DNA from: Petrolisthes cinctipes | Taxonomy: Eukaryota > Arthropoda > Malacostraca > Decapoda > Porcellanidae | Direction of reading: 5' to 3' | Length of the DNA stretch: 64,000 nt | Assembly: GCA_033782935.1 (NCBI GenBank) | Contig: JAWQEG010001323.1 | Span: 543,501-607,500, forward strand | Part shown: positions 60,561-64,000 of the stretch, one piece after another | Numbering within the stretch: position 1 is the first letter of the stretch | Layout: each line of letters opens with the position of its first letter | Translations under genes and position numbers: made by a program | The notes under the pieces: model-generated | What the model was told of the DNA's origin: nothing | Databases searched by the model: none | What the model saw: the letters and a program-made list of their open reading frames with translations, nothing else

Positions 60561-60705
60561 CCTAATCAATAATGTTCTTAATGTTTACGATAATGCTTAT
60601 ATAGGCCTACGTATGTAAATTCAGACTGTAATTTGTCGAAACATCTATATACATCAATCAAGGATAGTATCCCTTGACTGAATACCATATAAACACATAT
60701 AATAA
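60561..60705. other. Short spacer
   Basis: Nothing recognised. Confidence 0.4.
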
Positions 60706-60972
60706 CTTAGGCCCCATCTCCACGGGCGAACTTTGCTCGGTAGACTTTGCCTGGTGTGACGTCATAAATGGAGAAACAGCGAGCAAAGTTTCGTAAAGGT
60801 TTTCCTTTTGCTTATCGCAGTAACGAGGCTTTGCCTGTTGGTTGACAAGGTGGGTTTGAAGTTCTCTGCCTCATGGTCATATCTTGTTTGCTAGAATAAG
60901 GAATCACTTTCGAAAGGAGCTTATAAAAGTGTTAAGCCCCGTCCACACACTTACCGTCGTAAACACAGACAA
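60706..60972. mobile_element. Harbinger-like termini
   Basis: TTAGGCCCCATCTCCACGGG at about 60706 and TTAAGCCCCGTCCACACACT at about 60933 are similar ends in the same orientation, each preceded by a TTA. These fit PIF/Harbinger-type ends (TWA target). No transposase seen. Confidence 0.3.
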
Positions 60973-60975
60973 AAT

Positions 60976-61231
60976 AGTGCATTTGTCGCGGCTTCTAGCC
61001 GCTTAAATTGTATTTATTGGTTGTGAAACCAGCACAGCTGGATTGCTATAGAATACGCCCCTTCTCCAGCCCAGGCCCCGTATAGGCATAAACTGGGTTG
61101 GAAGGGTCTATTCCGTGACGATCATCAGAAGTAAATAAAAATTCAAATCTGGCGCTGTACTGATAGTGGAGCCACCTGGTGGCGTGATGAGGTATTAAGC
61201 CCGCTCTGCGCTCGAAGGCAATCGGTCACTC
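60976..61231 (-). repeat. DIRS terminus and ITR of the right-hand derivative
   Basis: Mirror of 5880-6135. The outer end AGTGCATTTG starts at 60976, directly after AAT in the flank. Confidence 0.85.
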
Positions 61232-61285
61232 CAATGAGAAAGAAAGTGAATGCCTGCCGCATCGGGAGGTTGGTGGGTCAGTCAA

Positions 61286-61386
61286 AGCTGTGCTGGTTTC
61301 ACAACCAATAAATACAATTTAAGCGGCTAGAAGCCGCGACAAATGCACTATTATTGGTATAGTGAAACCAGCACAGCTGGATTGCT
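61286..61386 (-). repeat. DIRS internal complementary region of the right-hand derivative
   Basis: Right-end sequence (…GACAAATGCACT), ATTATT, then left-end sequence (GGTATAGTGAAACCAG…). Same layout as 23213-23312 but with the CTGTGCTGG variant shared with 5723-5823. Confidence 0.85.
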
Positions 61387-62040
61387 ATGCATGCGATGCG
61401 GTAGGTGGGAGGTGAGGTGGAGGCAATCACGTGCTAGTTACGAGCGGTTGAGAGAGCGGAGAGTCAGAAAGATAACCGAGCAGGGTGAGGTTGAAGCTAA
61501 AGCAACTTCCAACACTGGCTAGGGGAGTAGCCGTGGTGGGAGTGTAGTAGCTTATCACATATAACCTGTAGACCATTATGTTATAGACCAGAATTGTTAC
61601 TCAACTAAAGTCTTTATAGGCAGACTCGAGGGGTCGGGTCTAGGAGAGGAGGGGGAGGGGTGACCCTAGCCGTGACCCTGGCCCCCCCCCCATCATAAAA
61701 GGTAACCGAGCTAAGGTGAGGCTGAAGCAAAAGCAACTTCCAACAATGGCTAGGGGACTAGCTGTGGTGGAAGTGTTGTAATAGCTCATAATAAAATATA
61801 TATACCGTAGACTATTCTGTTATAGACCAGAATTGTTAACCAACTAAAGTCTTTATAGGCAGACTCGAGGGGTCAGGTACAGGAGAGGGGGTACCCCCGG
61901 CCCCCACCCCACCCCCCCACCCTTTTTATTAAAGTCCTCTGAGCTAGAGCTATGGCCCCGGCTCAGGTCATGCGATCCCGAGGGGATGAAGGACACAAGG
62001 ATGCAGTAATCCTGTGTTTAATATATATATCCAGTCACTC
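61387..62040 (-). repeat. Duplicated DIRS 3' modules
   Basis: Mirror of 5059-5720, with the C-run/module pairs at about 61560-61700 and 61790-61920. No gene. Confidence 0.8.
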
Positions 62041-62760
62041 ATCCGATTGACCTAGGGAAAAGAGGGTTACCGGACCTAGAGTTGTAGAAGAGGTGGTCAG
62101 GAGAAGCCCCTCTCGTCGCCTCCACGTATGTAGTAAACACGTGGACTGGACAGAGGGGGTGGAAACTTCCATCCCTCAGGAACGAGGGTACTGCGAGAGG
62201 GCCAATCCTGTCGTCAGCCTGCTCGTTCTTAGCTAGGAAAGCAGGAGAGGGGGGGGATAGTTAAAGAAGTAAGGTTAGGGCTTACTGATGAAAAGGCTGT
62301 GTGACGGGTAAGGGCTGCCAACTGAGAGGCCCTGTACCCTGTAGCTAAGGCGAGCAGGAAGAGAGCTTTCTGGAGGAGGTGACAAACCTCCAGAGGAACC
62401 CCCTCGAAGGTCAGGTAGGAAAAGGACGCGGTGAAGGGCCAGGAGGGAGTCTGGGCCCGCCATTCTCCCCGGCCCTAGTCCCCGTGTTACGAAGGGAGGC
62501 AAGGGCAGGGGAGTTTTTTGGGGGGGGGCAGAGGCGGGTGTCTCCCGACACAGCTCAGCCCCGGGGCGGCACACACCGCACGCCAAAGGGTCGTAACCCT
62601 TGGGCGTGAAGCAGGGTGCGTGAGGCGAACAGTGCAGGTGGCCGACCATCGTAAAATGATTTCCCAAAGCTAGGGTGGTAGCTGCTGTGGAAGGGTTGTT
62701 ACGCATATAATTTATTATCATTATATACGGACAACTTTCTGTTAAAACCAGAAAGTGTTA
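62041..62760 (-). pseudogene. DIRS derivative: gag start joined to recombinase core
   Basis: Minus strand GHLHCSPHAPCFTP and CRPGAELCRETPASA lead, at about 62460, into the recombinase (YLTFEGVPLEV, GYRASQL in another frame). The junction is the same as in 4430-5058. Inactive. Confidence 0.75.
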
Positions 62761-63595
62761 CAAGTCGTAAGTCTTTAAAGACACCCTCGAGGGGATAGGC
62801 CAGGGGGTCGAGGACCCCCCCCCCCATTTTTGTTGTTAGGGTCCCCCGAACCTAGGCTATGGCCTAGGTTCGGGTAAAATATCCCGAGAGGAGAAAAGAA
62901 ACACCAAGATGTTCTAACCATGAGACTGTACAGAATGGAGATGACGTATGGGATGACTGGTGACGGGAGGTAAGTCGTCCGACCTTTTCCATTCGGGCGC
63001 ACCCTCCCCCTTTTCTGTCTCCCACGGGGACCCTGTGGTAAGGTGGGCGGAGTCCCCATTGCAACACAGGGGGTTAGGGAGAGCGAGTGGAACAGATACC
63101 TCGTCCTGAAGGATGTGGTGGATGTCCCGCCCCCCCCCAGATCCCGTACCCGTTCCACCGTTGGGAGTCGGACAAACCAAAAAGTTCGTCCGCTTCCCGC
63201 TTCACTAGCCCGTCGTGCCTCCTCACCCAAACCTCTGGTTGAGAAGGATCGGGAGACTACGCACCCGTCTGACCTCCTCTGAAGAGTGAGTCCAGGACGA
63301 AGAAAGAAAGGCCCAAGAGTAGGGGAGGTACCCGTCGTCCACAGGATGAGGCGACGGGAAAGGGGGGCGGAGAGGCAGCCAGCTCCTCCGCCAGGGTGCC
63401 CCTCGGGGACTCGAGACCCAGAGAGATTGGGGGAACGGGAACGGCTCCAAAATCCCCAGGTGGACTCAAGTCCCCTACCGGCGACGCGGCAGGGAAGGTG
63501 AGAAGGGCGGGTTCAGGAACGGGTACCGTTGCAATAGTGGGGCTGTGGGGTGGCACATAATTGGCCGGCTCCCCCACTAGGGAATGAGGCGAACC
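62761..63595 (-). pseudogene. DIRS derivative: gag segment joined to recombinase C-terminus
   Basis: Minus strand VPPHSPTIATVPVPEPALLT, YLPYSW, WTHSSEE, then ERVRDLGG, RTRYLFHSLSL and the PQGPRGRQKRGR tail. Compared with 3446-4160, the segment after FWFV is ~90 bp shorter and lacks the intron-2 acceptor stretch. Confidence 0.75.
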
Positions 63596-64000
63596 TTAAA
63601 TCTCACGAGGCTGTCTGGGACAGTGTCGAGAGTGTAACGCCAGGACCGTCCTGATCATTAATACAAGGCATCGACCAGGGTAAGCCGAAGCCCCAATATC
63701 CCCTCGCACGCATCCCCTAAGTGGAATGCGTGTGATGAAAGGTTAAGGACGTAGTTAAAAAGCCCCCATCGAGTGAGTATGGTGTACAAGACACAAATCT
63801 TGCTGCTCCATGTCTCCCTGTTATGGGGATACAAAACAGGTGATCCGAGGCGAGGACTAGGGTAGCTGTAATATCATCCTTGAGAGCTTGGACATGACAC
63901 CAAGAGTGACATGTGCAGCTTGGTAGGACGGTAGGCAACAACCGGAGCCGTATAGTTTATCAATGGTTTGTTTGAATTTGGTAAGGACCACCGTGAGGTG
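63596..64000 (-). other. Unassigned DIRS-linked sequence
   Basis: Mirror of about 3000-3445. Runs off the window. No domain recognised. Confidence 0.55.

Overview
The window looks like repeat-dense nuclear DNA of an arthropod, most likely a decapod crustacean. The basis is: a DIRS-type tyrosine-recombinase retrotransposon together with I-like LINEs, Tc1, piggyBac and Ty3/Gypsy debris; very long (TA)n, (CT)n and (GT)n tracts; a short interstitial (TTAGG)n array, the ancestral arthropod telomere repeat; and spliceosomal signals. No bacterial operon, rRNA or CRISPR is present. The taxon is inferred, not proven.

Layout. 1-6135 (+ strand): GC-rich DIRS-related debris containing gag first-exon remnants, a ~100/117-bp minisatellite, two gag-to-recombinase deletion derivatives, duplicated 3' modules, and a DIRS terminus with its internal complementary region. 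6340-7625: an older, broken DIRS gag/RT copy, followed by a LINE tail. 9290-10575: a TATA/initiator promoter and a broken, intronless cold-shock-domain (Y-box-like) gene. 10617-17020 (- strand): a nearly full-length I-like LINE with GATT-type tail, frameshifted. 17900-18730: a ~185-bp satellite. 19349-20600: a broken Tc1 transposase. 22898-30344 (- strand): a complete, apparently intact DIRS element with gag, RT-RNase H, recombinase, both inverted terminal repeats and a split internal complementary region. Its coding sequence reads best when three short canonical introns are removed. 31840-33885: a THAP-domain first exon with a promoter-like upstream block and repeated downstream exon-like cassettes. 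33890-37740: fragments of the LINE, a Gypsy remnant and a perfect-looking hairpin element. 40451-41475: a broken piggyBac transposase. 46618-48856: two TA-flanked MITEs and a ~1.84-kb foldback element. 51420-54790: a second long LINE copy. 56011-57082: a broken gene with a Cys-rich CXC-like end and acidic tail. 58885-60560: the 5' end of a third LINE copy. 60976-64000 (- strand): a DIRS deletion derivative that mirrors the one at 3000-6135.

Functionally the window is mostly transposable elements in different states of decay. The DIRS at 22898-30344 is the only element that looks capable of supplying all its own proteins. The two flanking derivatives keep the terminal and internal repeat signals but have lost RT, so they fit non-autonomous partners moved in trans. 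Possible host genes are limited to the THAP exon, the cold-shock-domain copy and one short signal-peptide-like first exon at 45026. All three are partial or damaged as read here.
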